Assembly (NCBI RefSeq): GCF_002078875.1
Contig: NC_034424.1
Span: 9,599,248-9,663,247 of the forward strand
Direction of reading: 5' to 3'
DNA length: 64,000 nucleotides
Origin: Numida meleagris
Lineage: Eukaryota; Chordata; Aves; Galliformes; Numididae
In this document: piece by piece, positions 33,841-45,509 of the stretch
Numbering within the stretch: position 1 is the stretch's first letter
Layout of the letters: each line of letters starts with the position of its first letter
Program-made: the position numbers and the translations under genes
Notes under the pieces: model-generated
Told to the model about the DNA's origin: nothing
Database searches by the model: none
What the model saw: the letters and a program-made list of their open reading frames with translations, nothing else

Positions 33841-36800
33841 TTAAGAGTAAAACTCCTTCTCTGCCACAGAAAAAAACTACCTCCATTTTTCAGAGTGCCT
33901 CTGTTTATATAGTTTATGGGAGAAGAGGGCTCTTAATATTTCAGTGTCATGACCATAAAATGAAAAGGTTACTGCTTGCTACAAAGGCTTGCTTGGATCC
34001 AGCACCAATTAATTTTCAATCTAAAATATATGTCTCCTGGCCGTCTCACAACAGCCGTGAGCAGGAGGTTCCTCCTTAACGCATTTGAGCCACAAACCCG
34101 GTTAAAGGATTAGCCAGCTTTTGCCATGCTGTTTTGTTCGCCCCCATTGGGGATTCCCGTTATCCTTGATGGACTGTTAGCGGTGACAGTGGGATATGAT
34201 AGTTCTAGTGTTTTCCTCTGTTCGGTGTCTATGCTTGGGGCTACCCAGACCTCAGTTTTAATTTTCATTATAGGTGAGAGGGGAGCATATGCTAAAGGCA
34301 GGCATTACTGTGCCGAGTTGCTCCTGAAAATTATCTGCAGAACAGCTTTAATTTATCTGTGCACGGCAGCACTTCTGCCGGGAAGAGCGAGCCGCAGCTC
34401 CCAGCCTGCGATTCCTTGCTCCTAGGTGTAACCCAGCTGTTCTCTAAATAAAAGGGGCAGAATAAGGCTTTGAGTTGTACCAGACCATTGCAGACACACA
34501 CTGACTTTCTGGAGGGTGGATGAGCTTCTCTTTATCTTTATTTATTAATAAAAGACGGAATGCCTTGGGAAACAAAAGGTTTTAATGGCTGGTGCTTGGT
34601 ATCCTTGACAACACTCCCCAAAGAATATTACATTAGGGCACCAGAGAACTTTTAAAAATAAGTAATGGAATTCCGTCTCTGTTATGCTTTTAGTAGTCAT
34701 TTCGGCCATGGTGCAGCGAGGTCATAAGCTGAGCTCAGTGAAGGGAGCCAGAACACGAAATGATGCTGAGAGAACGTCTGGGAGATGAGAGGTACAGAAT
34801 TACAAGCGAAAGTGCAGGCCTGCTGAGGCAATTACAGCTTAATGGGGTCATTTGGAAGGCAATTGCCAGGGGTTAATGTAGTATGGAGAGATGAGGTGAG
34901 ATTGAAGTGAAATTTGGGGCTGGAAATGTGTTAAGATGAAAGATCAGAGTGCAGCGGATTCTGCAGTGCAGAAGGTTTATATCATGCAAAAAATTTGAAA
35001 AAAAGGTAAAAGAAGTAGCCAGATGTTTTAAGATAAATAAATAAAACCTTAAGTAAACGCTTTAAAAAAGTGAAATAGCTGGATAAAAATACCCTGTGCT
35101 CAGAAAGGATTGTAAAGTGCAAGGCGGTATTTAATACAGCATAAAAGGACTTCATTTGAAGTGAAAGTTCTGTTGCATTTGTCTGCACATACGCAGAGGC
35201 AGCGTGGCTCGGCGGTTTCCATTATTGACGCGGTGTACTGCCTCATGAAAATATTGCTGCTCTCTCAGCCGTTGTGCCTTATTTAAAGAAATCCGTTGTT
35301 TTGAAACAAAAAGTGAGAAACAGTCCCTTATACAGATATTTTGATATATTTGTAATGGATTCATCACATTATCTTTTCAGGCATTAAAATAATGCTCATA
35401 AGATGTCAAAATATTACAAGAATTACAAGCTAGCATTCTTTGAGAGTGGGTATTTTGGTTCTGAGAAGTATGCTTAAATATTACAGGTGTTTAAATTAAA
35501 AATGTCAAACCATGAAGGCATAATGGAAGTAATCATTTTTACACAGTTTTAAGCCGCAGTGTTGGAGAAAGCTTTGCATTCCAGACTATTGTGAACGAGC
35601 GGAGTTCATAAGCATTCAAAGGACAAAAGAGATCATTATGCTTTGTTACCTCAGCCAGTTCATTACCTTAATTGCTGCGCGTAATCCAGTCTTGGAAGAA
35701 AACTCTAGGGCTTTAAGGAGATCAGCGCTGGCACCCCATGACACAGAAAATGGAAACCCTTTCCTGCACCGCGGCCACTCCAGGCGCGCTAAACCTTGAT
35801 CAAAGGCTGAACTTGTGCGAGGGTCGGCCATGTGAAAATCCCCCGGAGCTGTACCATGCGCTGAACCGTAATGAAGTGCAGGAGGTTCAGCACCGTTCCG
35901 CGCGACTGTGACCGTCCTGGATCACTGGCTGGCAAGAGCACATTATCATCCTCTCAGATAGGTGAAGTTTTAACATAGTTCTGTTTAGTAGGGATAATAC
36001 GTCTCTTTCCGTAGCAGCTCTCTGCATACTACGTGAATTGAACAAACTCTTAATGTGCAATAATACCACGGAGCCGAGAGACGGAGCGTGGAGCTTTCCA
36101 TCAGGCAGGAGGCCACTTTTCCAGGAACAGCTTGTTAAATTCTCCTTAGCTGCATGCAAGGAGAGGCATTTGCAGGCAGGCGCTTGACTGCAGAGCCACG
36201 TCTCAGCTGTGAGATGATGCTGAGGAGTTTGTTTGGGCAGATCGGATTTATTGTAAATACATCCGAGTGAGTGTTTTTTTCCACCGGTGTTTCTCTGACG
36301 TGTGTGTGCTTTGTGCCTGAGCCGACGATCCGCTCTTCCTACCCTTGTACAGTTGCATATATTAAGGCTTTTAAGAAATATAGTAAAACAAAAAATATGA
36401 CCTTTAAAAGCATGGTCGAGTTGCATTCATTTTATAACCATCAAAGCAACTCTTTACTGTTGTAAGGTAGAAAAATCAATGATGCAATCTTTTTCCTTTT
36501 GCCTCGTGCAATCCGTAATTGAAATGGAAAATCAAATGAACGGCTAACAGATAATTGTTTTATCAATATTCCCTGCCTGCCCTACAAGGGTCAGCCTAGA
36601 ATGATCATGAGCCACGGATATGATGAGGACAAAATGTGAAATTGAACAGCAAGGAGGCAATAAATCAACCTTGACAAGAAAGAGTGACCAGCATGTAGCT
36701 CCTGTAGGCAGCTTTTGGGACAGTTTTTGTCTCAGGTGTCTGCACTGATTTAAAAATGTGAGAATATAATATTTGAAGCTCTACCAGTGGGTAAACAACT

Positions 36801-37135
36801 GCAGACTATTTCTAGGTTAAGGCATCATCAAAGCAAACACGCTGCAGCTGAAAATTGGAGGATATTGGGGCAGAGTGGAAAAAATCCCACAGTATAAGAA
36901 CAGGGAAATAACAGAATATTCTGAGTTTGTTGCAAGCAAAAAATTCACGTGTCCTCCCACACGGTACTAGAAAACTAAAAGAGATAGAAAATATATTAAA
37001 ATACATTTTTTCAAGCTGCTCTTTTGCTGCTTCATTGGGCATGAAAAATGCCTTGGATTGTATTTCTGGTATTTTGGGAACTTTTCCATCCCAGTGCTTG
37101 TTAAAAAAAAGCAAAGTCTGGCTGCTTGTTTCGTG
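33840..37135. other. Long AT-rich noncoding stretch
   Basis: More than 3 kb of unique low-GC sequence with very few repeats and many T/A-rich motifs, broken by a few CpG-containing spots (35690-35900). The freedom from repeats over this length suggests selective constraint, but that is inference. No exon-like unit, RNA gene or transposon is recognised. Confidence 0.35.
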
Positions 37136-37139
37136 GTGA

Positions 37140-39180
37140 TACTGAAAGGCAACTCCGACCGAAACAACAGCGTGGGCCCATGCCACAGAACGGCAGTCCC
37201 GGCTGGGGCAGCTGGAACCCTGCTGCTGAGCTGGTGCTTGCGTCACCGCCCCGATGCCTCCTGTGCCGGGGGAGCCGAGGGGTGCTGGGACGGTTCCTGG
37301 GCTTCTGTGCCTCTCAGCAAGGCGGGAGGCCAGCAGCAGGCACCTTCTGTGCAGGCTGACGGGGGGTGAAGGGCTGACGTCGGGGGCTTCTTGCTTCAGC
37401 TGAGGGAGACCCGTGCTGGGGTGTTTGGGGCAGCAGCTGGTGCGTGGGTCCTGCGGCCGCAGTGCTCCAGCCCTCAGCGCCAGGCAGCACGTGCAGGGCT
37501 TCGCCTGCCTGTCCCATCCTGTCCCATCCTGTCCTACCCCACCCCACCCCATCCCATCCGCTCTCTATCAGCTGAGGATTACGGGAGGACTGGTTTGGGT
37601 GCAGTCTGCATTTGAAGGATACCTCGCAGCCTGGCAGCTTTATTTTTAAGCCTGGCTGTATGTGTCCTACAGCTGTCCCTTGGGAGGAGGGGGCACAGTG
37701 TGTACATGGTCTTGGAGACAGCGCACGAGAAACCTAGCAAAATAGGTTGCCAGTATGGAGAGTATTTTTTATTTTAGGCACAATGTTTTAAACGCACCCT
37801 GTCCTCCTTCCTCCAGGGGCAAGGCTGATTGACTTAGAAACTATTTTTACCATTGGTTGTTCCAATTCATTCTCCATCAGGCCCTCCCCAGGCACGGTGG
37901 CCTGGGCCTTGCAGTGCAGGAAGCGGGCCCCCTGCTGCAGGGCTGTGCCAGGCATGGGCCAGGCTGGGGGACCCGGGCAGGATGGCAAGGCCCCTCGGCC
38001 TTCCAGGCAGCCCTCAGGCGTAGGATTCCCTCCCACCATGTCCCTGGTGTAGGGAAGTGTCAGCTGCGCTGTCGCTGTCCTCCTCGCCCTTGAAACCAGC
38101 AGGACTCAAGCAGGAGTCTCCAATTCATCCGTGGATAAAAATAGAGGGGAGTGCTGCAGGAGTGCTGCAGGAGGACCCAGGAGCTGAGAAGGAACCTGTG
38201 TGCCATGGGCTGGACGGTGGGAAGGTCCCTGGTCCTGCTAGGCAAAAGCTTTTTGTCCTATCCTTGAACACGACTGTGCTTTTTCCCTCCTGACGGCAGG
38301 AGATTAAGCCCAGTGCGTGAGGAGATGCACAGACAAACACAAAAGATGGAACAAGACCATGGCAGTCAGTAACTGCTTCCCTCCCTGTGTTTACTGAGCG
38401 CACGGCACCTATAGGCCCTGTAATGAGCACGGCATAAATCCAGGCGTGCTGGAGACACGAGTGCGATCCACCACATCTTTAACATGCCGCCCAGAAATGC
38501 CCTAAATACATATTTACACCACGGTGCCCAGGACTCCAAACAAGCTGTTCAAGCTGCCAAGCTGTTAATCCACATTTTAATGCCTGCCTCTGGCCCGTCA
38601 GATGAGCATGCTGCGTACTGAGTGCTGTGCAGGGGGGGCTGCCCCAGGCCATGGGTGCGTCCCATGGATGTGTGCAGCAGGGCCCGTGCTCCTGCAAACC
38701 CTCTGAACACTTTGCTCCTCGGGTCAGACCTGCTTCAGCACGGCCTTGGAGGATGGTGGTTGCATGTGATTGGGGCTGGGTCATGTGCTTCTGTTTTACC
38801 AAGTGCTCGGAAGGCTGTGGGATGCTCCCGTTCCCGTTGGCAGCACTTGGAGCAGCCTGGAGCGACAGGGCTGCCCTCTGTGATACCATCTCCAAAATGT
38901 GCACAAACGGGTGCAGTTTCTGTATGAGGGCAAGGACACGTGGCTCTACATCACCCTCAACAGCGCTGCTCTGCGTTGAGCCCTGCGGCTCTGCACTGCT
39001 TGCTAATGGCCTCTGCTCAGAGCATGTCCACGCAGGGCCTGGCTGCCCCTCGTCATGTGGGGGTGGCGGCGGTGGCACCCGGGGGTGCCTGGTGATGGCA
39101 CTGGGCTCTGACATGATCGTGGCACGGCCGGCAGGGATCGGGCAGGGGCCTGCCCTATTGGTCTTAGGGTTTGGGGAGGA
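37140..39180. other. GC-rich stretch with short repeats
   Basis: GC-rich 37180-37500 and 38600-39170, mixed between. It holds the C-rich repeat at 37511-37559 and a short direct repeat (GGAGTGCTGCA twice at about 38148-38172). Overlapping 240-codon minus-strand frames (36812-37552 and 38479-39207) show no domain and are judged compositional. Confidence 0.35.
37511..37559. repeat. C-rich repeat, G-quadruplex on minus strand
   Basis: Two copies of GTCCCATCCT are followed by CCCC runs at 37537-37540, 37542-37545 and 37547-37550 and CCC at 37553-37555, separated by 1-2 bases. On the minus strand this is a very compact four-tract G-quadruplex motif. Confidence 0.85.
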
Positions 39181-39189
39181 GTGGGATTG

Positions 39190-40500
39190 CTCTGTTCTTA
39201 CTGACATTGATATAATAATTCAGTTTCCTTCTTGAATTAGATTCGGGGAATTTGAAACTTAGCTCTCGCAGTGCTCCTCTCCCAATTTATTACGTATGCT
39301 TAAATAAACACGTTGAATTAACTTTATAAGGCTTGTAAAAACTACAGATAAAACTGCTGTAGAAAATCAACATTCTAAATCATGCTAAGTCTCTTCCCAT
39401 TTTGCTCATCCTCTAGCAGGGCATTGACAAAAATATGAAATTGATTTGGTTGAAGGGTGTTAAAGAGCCGACAGCCAAATGTCACAAACAATGAATGGCT
39501 GCAGTGCTGAGAAAATCAATAGGGAGGTTAAAGCTGGTCTTGTGAAAGACTTGGCAGACTGCTCTGTTCCAGGAAGATATCTGTCTTCTGGCCTTGGTTG
39601 CATGATCAAAAGGAAAACTTGATAGGTTTAATGAAGGGAGATACTGTAAAACTGACAACAGAAATATAGACACTGTGGTAAACTGCAGTGCACATCAGTG
39701 AGTGGAGCTATTAGATACATTTTTCAGTCTGAGAAAATATTTATAGGTAAAGATGTCAAAAAAATGTTAGTGCATTCCTCCACTTCTTCACATCAATCCT
39801 CCAATCAACACGCGCATTTGCATGGAGTAAACAAAGGTTTGTGCTGTGTTTAATTGTACAACAAAATGGCAAACGTATAGGGCAAAATAATTAGCATGTT
39901 AATTAGTGAATTGTAATGTTTTCAAATAATGGCGTGATCAGGTTGCACGGCCAAAGTGAGATTGGAATCTCTTTATTTGGAGATGATATTTTAGCAAATC
40001 CTAACAGATAGCAAAAGGGAAGCGCTGTTTGATCGGTTCAAAGCAAGGCAGCGTGGCAGCAAACTGTGCTGCAGTCCACGCAGCGCGCTGCACGCCGCGT
40101 TGTGTCACGCTGCTATTGATAAATACACAGTTGGGCTTAAAATCAGTTTTGCGAATATTAGATCCACAAATATAAATGAGAGTGCCAGCCATTAAAAAAG
40201 GTTAATAATGTTAGATTAGTTTTGGTTTTGAAATCAGCTTGTAAACAAAATTTGCACCGATTTACACCTGACCTATTAGCAATGCTCCTATGTAACATAT
40301 TGCATCATTAAAGAAAAAAAATTGTTGAAGGTCTGAATTATTACTTCCCACGTATTTGTTTTCCAAACACAGCGTTGCACCTAGGACTAAACTGTGTAAT
40401 AACACTTGAAGTAATGTGGCACCTTTGCAGCGTTTATTTTTCCAGAGCACTGAGTTAAGCATACACGTTCATTTCACAAGCCTGCTTGTGCTGGTTGTCA
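39190..40500. promoter_or_regulatory. Enhancer-like AT-rich block
   Basis: The densest part, 39810-39910, holds a perfect octamer ATTTGCAT (39816-39823), an AACAAAG SOX/TCF-type site (39830-39836), TAATTAG (39888-39894) and TTAATTAG (39900-39907). The whole is unique and AT-rich. It lies just upstream of the terminal exon candidate and would be intronic to it. Enhancer function is inference from motif density. Confidence 0.4.
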
Positions 40501-40544
40501 TCTGTCAGTTTGGGGTATCTTTTCTTCCTTTTTTTTTTCCTTAG

Positions 40545-40695
40545 AAAAATGAACTCATTAGTTTAAAACTCCCAAATGCCACATTCAGCTCAAACAGCGA
40601 AGATGATAACCTGTAAAAAAAAGAGAGGAGAAAAGAGAGAAGGAGTCTGGCAGGTTTTCTGCAAGTGGACGCTGTAATAAAAATGCCCCCTACTT
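40545..40695 (+). other. Candidate terminal exon with 3' UTR
   Basis: A long pyrimidine tract (about 40519-40542) ends CCTTAG at 40544. From 40545, in phase 0, 23 codons start KNELISLKLP and end SEDDNL before TAA at 40614-40616. AATAAA follows at 40676-40681, and a GT-rich stretch (TTGTTGGGATGGTGTTTGT, about 40697-40715) looks like a downstream polyadenylation element. The end is therefore put near 40695. The low-GC codons are not explained by GC-driven loss of stops. It joins in phase to 32564-32615. The family is not recognised, and a noncoding transcript is the main alternative. Confidence 0.45.
40676..40681 (+). terminator. Polyadenylation signal AATAAA
   Basis: Canonical hexamer 60 bases after the TAA of the terminal exon candidate, followed within 16-35 bases by a GT-rich element. 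AATAAA is common by chance in AT-rich DNA, so its value comes from its position. Confidence 0.4.
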
Positions 40696-40699
40696 TGTT

Positions 40700-41990
40700 G
40701 GGATGGTGTTTGTAGGGCTGCTGCCATATGTTACTTTCCTTTTTAGCTGGGATTATGCCATCATTATTGCTGATAAAAGCTGTTTACTGCCTTGGCAAAG
40801 AAGTGATGCTTGGCGCAGTTTGGAAGCCGCCATTCAGTTTACAGAAAAGTGCATTTAGTGCCAGATGCTAGGATCCAGGGGCTTTGTTATCTTCTCCCAT
40901 TATTGGGATCATCCATTGTCTGTTTCTCCCCCTTTCAGCTCTGGCTGGCTTTGTTGGTGGCAGCTCGGTTCCCCGGCCGGGCAGGTGCTCGGGGCAGGGC
41001 TGTGCTGCGCCCGCGCGGTGCCGCTGCCCGGAGCCCTTCCTGGAGACCTGGGCACCGGGGCCTGGCACAGTCACTGCTGCAGTGAGGGAAGAACTGCGGA
41101 AAATGTGCACATGAAAGAGAACATCATATCTCAGTCTGAAGGTGGCCATAATTCATACGTAAATGCTCTCAGCGTAGGCTAAGGGAGCTGTTGGCCGGGC
41201 GGCAGCTCCGTTGGTGCCAGGCTTTCCATTAAAAACTCTTCCTTTCTTTGTACAGGAGAGAGCATGTCCAGCCTGACCCTCGCTGCAAGCTGCGGGCAGT
41301 GGGCACTGATGCCGGCTGGTGGCTGTGCCGGGCGGCGCTGGGTGGTGGCCGTGCCGCACGCTGCCTGTGCATGGCATGGTGCTGCCCGCGTGCCCCGGCC
41401 CTGGCCCAGAGCTCCTGTTGGGCTTCACGCCGTAAGGAGCAGAGACTGTGGCCTTTGTGTGTGTTTCCGTAGCATGAGGGGGCTTCCAGCCACCAGCCAG
41501 CGGCCGAGCAAGGCCCTGAGCGTGCTGCTGGCCACAGGTGTGCTGCCAGCCGCTTCACGCTGCCTTCCCCTTCTTTTTCTAATGCTCTTTTTTCTAAGCG
41601 CTGCCCAGGTAAATCAGGCTGGATGCACTTGGGAATGTTACCCTAACTGTAGAAGTGGGCTTGCTATTTGTGAAGTGAACTTGGGGCCCACAGCCCTTCT
41701 GTTGTGTTCTAGGGTACCCCTGGAGCAGGTGCTAGGACTGTGGCGAGCCCCCCCCCACCAAGCTGGGTGCCCCAGGCCGGTGCCCCAAGGTCGGTGCCCT
41801 GTGCTGGGTGCCCCATGCTGGGTGCTGTGCCGCGTGCCCGTGCCGCACTGTGCAGCACTGCTGGGCGAGGCAGACGAGGCTGGTCACCGCGCAGCACAGC
41901 ATGGGGCACCCTGCTGGCCTTTTCTGCTTCGTTATTCTTTGGGGATGAGTCTCTGACCTTATTTCTTCTGCTAAGAGAGATGCATCTGGA
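40700..41990. other. AT-rich lead-in then GC-rich patch
   Basis: GC-rich 40960-41070 and 41180-41900, with overlapping ORFs to 230 codons on the plus strand and 126 on the minus, no domains. The run of nine C at 41748-41756 is followed by the repeat at 41763-41830. Confidence 0.35.
41763..41830 (+). repeat. Degenerate GGTGCCCC(A) repeat
   Basis: Five or six imperfect copies of a 10-16 base unit centred on C(T/G)GGTGCCCCA. They explain the repetitive Pro/Gly/Ala open frames across this interval. Confidence 0.7.
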
Positions 41991-41999
41991 ACCAAATGA

Positions 42000-42960
42000 G
42001 GGCAGTAAAGTATAATAGAAAGCTTTACAAATGAAAGTTTTGTTTCTGCTTGTGCAATACCTTGTTTCCCCCTCGTGTATCCTGGGAAATCAGGCTGATC
42101 AATAGTTCCCATTTCAGCAGAACTGCAGCAAGCATTACAACTGTATAAAATTTACAACATTGTCTGCTGTAAATTTTAATTGGAAAAACCTTATAGCTTT
42201 ACCTTCTATCTTCACACATTTAAATGTATTTGGTTTAAAAAAAATCAGACAAATTTACAACGTATAATATGGTGTCATACACTTTTTATTGACAGTGCAA
42301 TATAACCAGCACAGACCCACATTCCTAACTGAGAAAATGGCCTCGCAGCACGGGGCTGCCCAGCAGCAGGCTCTGCCCGGCAGCGCTTGCACAGCTCTGC
42401 TCCTGCCACAGGTCAGGCTTAAAATGCTGTGCAATACAGTTATTGACTCTAATCTGGGCATAAACACAAGTCCTCAAGCACCAGCCCAATTAATAATTTG
42501 CATAATTAACATGCATATTAAATAGGGACTGGCCTTGCATCTGTATTTGCAGTGATAGGGGTAATGAGGGCTAGCGGAGCGGCGCCTCGGGCTGGCGTGA
42601 GCAGACGTGTGGCAGCAGTAATTTTTGCTTGGATTGACAACTGCTAGACAAGCAGTCCCAGCATAAAGCTAAACCCCGTTTGGCAGAATTAATCGTTGAC
42701 AAACTGCTCTTAAAGCTGTAACATTGTTTCTGTCAGTTGTTCGGTTTGATGTCACTGTTAGACATAATAAATCAATAGTGTCAGAATTTGGTAATGTTTA
42801 TAGCTAGCAAGGTTTATTATTTCATATGACTGTCATGTACAAATAGTGGTTATCATGGCTGCCTCTAAATTATCAAAGGCAGAATATTGCCTGGAATATA
42901 TTTCTTAAATTTCTTCTCCAACTAATCCTGTTGAATGCCGGCACTGGTGGGGCCCACTTG
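42000..42960. promoter_or_regulatory. Enhancer-like AT-rich block with octamer-homeobox cluster
   Basis: ATTTGCAT at 42496-42503 runs directly into AATTAAC, with ATTAATAATT upstream and ATGCATATTAAAT downstream, all inside 50 bases. 42640-42910 continues as unique AT-rich sequence. A short GC patch at 42560-42600 separates the parts. Composite POU/homeodomain sites of this kind are typical of neural and other developmental enhancers (family knowledge); use here is inferred. Confidence 0.42.
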
Positions 42961-42969
42961 TGTTTTGGG

Positions 42970-44140
42970 AGGGATCGTTTTGTCCTCCGCACATTTTTTA
43001 AATAAAATTTTCAGGGCTGTACACAACAGCATTTATTGTGTCTGTCTCACAGGCTGCACATCAGCTCTGTGCCTTGGGAGCCTTATTTCCCGTCCCCCAG
43101 CGGCGGGTTCCGGTCTGCGGGTGAGTTCGTGCTGAGGGGTGGGCAGGCACAGAGACCCCGATGGGCGCGGGGCCGAAATCCCACCCGCTCATCCCATGGC
43201 CACACTGCACCGCAGGCCCGGGCCCATCTGCACCCCCTCTTTGCGGGTCCTGGGGAGATCCCTGCGCACCCGCAGCATGGAGCCAGGGGGACGGGGCGGT
43301 CCCTGGGCTCGGCTAAAGCTGTCCCCTCGCCACGGCAGCGTGTATAAATTACTACAATAAATTACTGCAGCCCCAGGGTAAAAGAAGCATCAAGTTATGA
43401 CTTTTACATGAGTATTTAGTCAGCCATTCAATAAAAAATAGGTCTTCCAGTTGCACAGGACCATTTATCAGCTACATATTTATTATTTATCATAGCTACA
43501 CATGATGCAAATGTGAATTACCTAAGCTGCTCCTCCAAGGAGCACTTGCTTTTATAGAAATGTAAACATATATAATACAGTTCGCAAAGTCAGATACCAA
43601 GCTTTGAAAGGAAAAAGGAATCCGGGACGCAGATTTTATTTTTGCTTTCATTTCTGTATGACAAATTGTCTATACTGCGGTTTCCTTCCAGAGGTCCTTT
43701 CCAGGACTCAGGTGTCCAGCTCCCCTTGCCCCACGTGGCACGTGCTCGGCTCTGGCTGCGGGGCTGCTCCCTGCGGCAAGGCGCAGGCTGGGGCCGGGGC
43801 GGCAATCCTGGGCCGCGGGCAGTGCCGGAGGCTGGGAGCATCCCACCCATCTGTGTTGGAGGCTGGAGGTCTAGAAAGTGATTTCAATTCTAAGAGAGGG
43901 ATTTGACGATTTTATCCTTGCTTCGTGTATCTAGAGTCATGAGATCCTACGGGGAATTTCAGGCCCTGAAGCCTTTCAGGTACATGAATTGCCTTTCAGC
44001 TTCAGGAGCCTTTTCGCACCCTTTGGGGATGACGGGGCGCTGAGCGGGCTGCACGCGGTGCTGGGGGCTGCTCATCACCGAGCACAGCAAACCAAGCCCT
44101 CCGCTGTATCGCCTCTTAATTAAAGTTTGGGCCCATTTCA
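42970..44140. other. Alternating GC and AT patches, no gene
   Basis: GC-rich at 43070-43340 and 43700-43860, AT-rich at 43350-43690 and 43870-44000. No splice-bounded unit or repeat is recognised. Confidence 0.35.
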
Positions 44141-44149
44141 CAACTGCTC

Positions 44150-44830
44150 TGCGGGCCGTCACGAGACTCTTCGCTTCAACAAACGTCAGCTCACCGAGAG
44201 GAGGAGCCCGGCGTGCCCCTGCGTGCTGGCCCCGCGGCTGCGCTGCGCCGCCGGCCATTGGCACTCAGCACTTGGACAGCTCCGCCCCGCGCCGCTGCCT
44301 CAGCCTCGGGCCTCGGGCCTCGGGGTGACCCCCTGGGTTCCCTTCCCCAGTGCTTCCGCCCCTTCCCAGCGCCGTGGTGACGTTCCCGGGGCCGGGCGGC
44401 TGCGGGCCGCGGAGCCGCGCTCCGCTCCGGGCTGGCCACTCAGCGGGCCGGGCCCGCGGCTGCGTTGAACGTGGCTTCGCCCATTGCTGGGCGGCGAGGG
44501 GCCGGCAGGCGGTTATCGCGTCTGGGGGATGCGGGCAAGAGCGGCACGTCGGTTAGGATGCTAATTCGCTCGGCTGGCAGCGAGCGCTGCGAAATGACAG
44601 CTTGGAGGGGTGCGGGGGAGGGCCTGGAAATGGCAGCAGATTGGTATTTGGAGCGAGGAAGGAAGTTTGGTGGTGATGAATAAGGAAGCTGACATTTGGT
44701 GCTCGCGCCCGGCCTGTGTGGGCTGTCCGGGAGCGTCCGCGCGCGGCCCCCGCCACAGCCCCAGGCTGCCCGGCAGCTGACTGGGTGCCCGCCCGCCGCC
44801 AGCAGGAAGAAAGGCCCCGGTAATTAGGGC
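44150..44830. promoter_or_regulatory. CpG island, possible promoter
   Basis: My count gives roughly 47 CpGs in 44161-44520, about as many as its base composition predicts with no depletion, and high density continues to 44580 and again at 44700-44760. Inverted CCAAT boxes (GCCATTGGC near 44254; CCCATTGCTGG near 44480 is weaker) and GC-box-like strings are present, but no TATA. AT-rich enhancer-like blocks flank both sides. A promoter of an unannotated transcript on either strand is plausible, and ORFs inside it are compositional. Confidence 0.5.
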
Positions 44831-44869
44831 ACGTCGAGCTGCAGGAGGTAGCCGGCTCCTCCGCGCCTC

Positions 44870-45500
44870 GTGTATATTCATGACCCAGCTTGATTGATGG
44901 AAGGACAGTGTTTGGTGACATTGTCATTTGCAAGTTGAAAGGTAGACTACAGGCTGGAGCTATGCTCAGATGTGCCTTAAAGGGTCCTACAATAAGCTCA
45001 TTTGGATGCTGATGATGTTCGCATCTGCATTTCTTTGTTTCTAACTGTTTCGGGAGGACATCTGTTAATTTGTATAGATTAGCTTGGATGCTTTCATTTA
45101 AAAACATCAAATTATGTAGCAGGACTGTTTATTATAAAAGTTTCCGGGAAAGTTTATACTGATTCGGGAGCCATGCAGAGCGTAATATTTAAAAGCACAA
45201 TTAAAAAAAAAACCATAGTGGTAGCACTCGTGTTGTGTTCTGCCTCCTGTGCCCAGGAATTAAGACTTGTGCGTCTGCTGCAGCGTTATCGGGAAGTGTT
45301 AGCCAGAGTGTCTGTTGAATTATAAATTCCGGGATAAATGAGGCTTGCCAAATTCCTATCTGCTGGGGAGGGGAGGGCCTCTTCCAGTGGGCAGTGGGAG
45401 CCTTCACCTGGAAAGTGGGGGAAAAAGTGAAATGTAATTAATTCAAGAAAGAGAATGCTTTTACCGTGTAATATTTAGTCACATATTTCAAGAATAATAG
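44870..45500. promoter_or_regulatory. Enhancer-like AT-rich block beside CpG island
   Basis: Unique AT-rich sequence starting at the edge of the CpG island, with TTGATTGATGG near 44891, CATTTGCAAG near 44924 and several ATTAAT/TTAATT strings to 45090. Repeat-free. Regulatory function is inferred from texture and position. Confidence 0.33.
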
Positions 45501-45509
45501 CGCTCCTGT

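Noticed and set aside
36812..39207. Minus-strand ORFs of 246 and 242 codons
   Set aside because: Compositional frames. The first runs from a GC-rich patch into unrelated AT-rich sequence without any change expected at an exon edge. No known family recognised.
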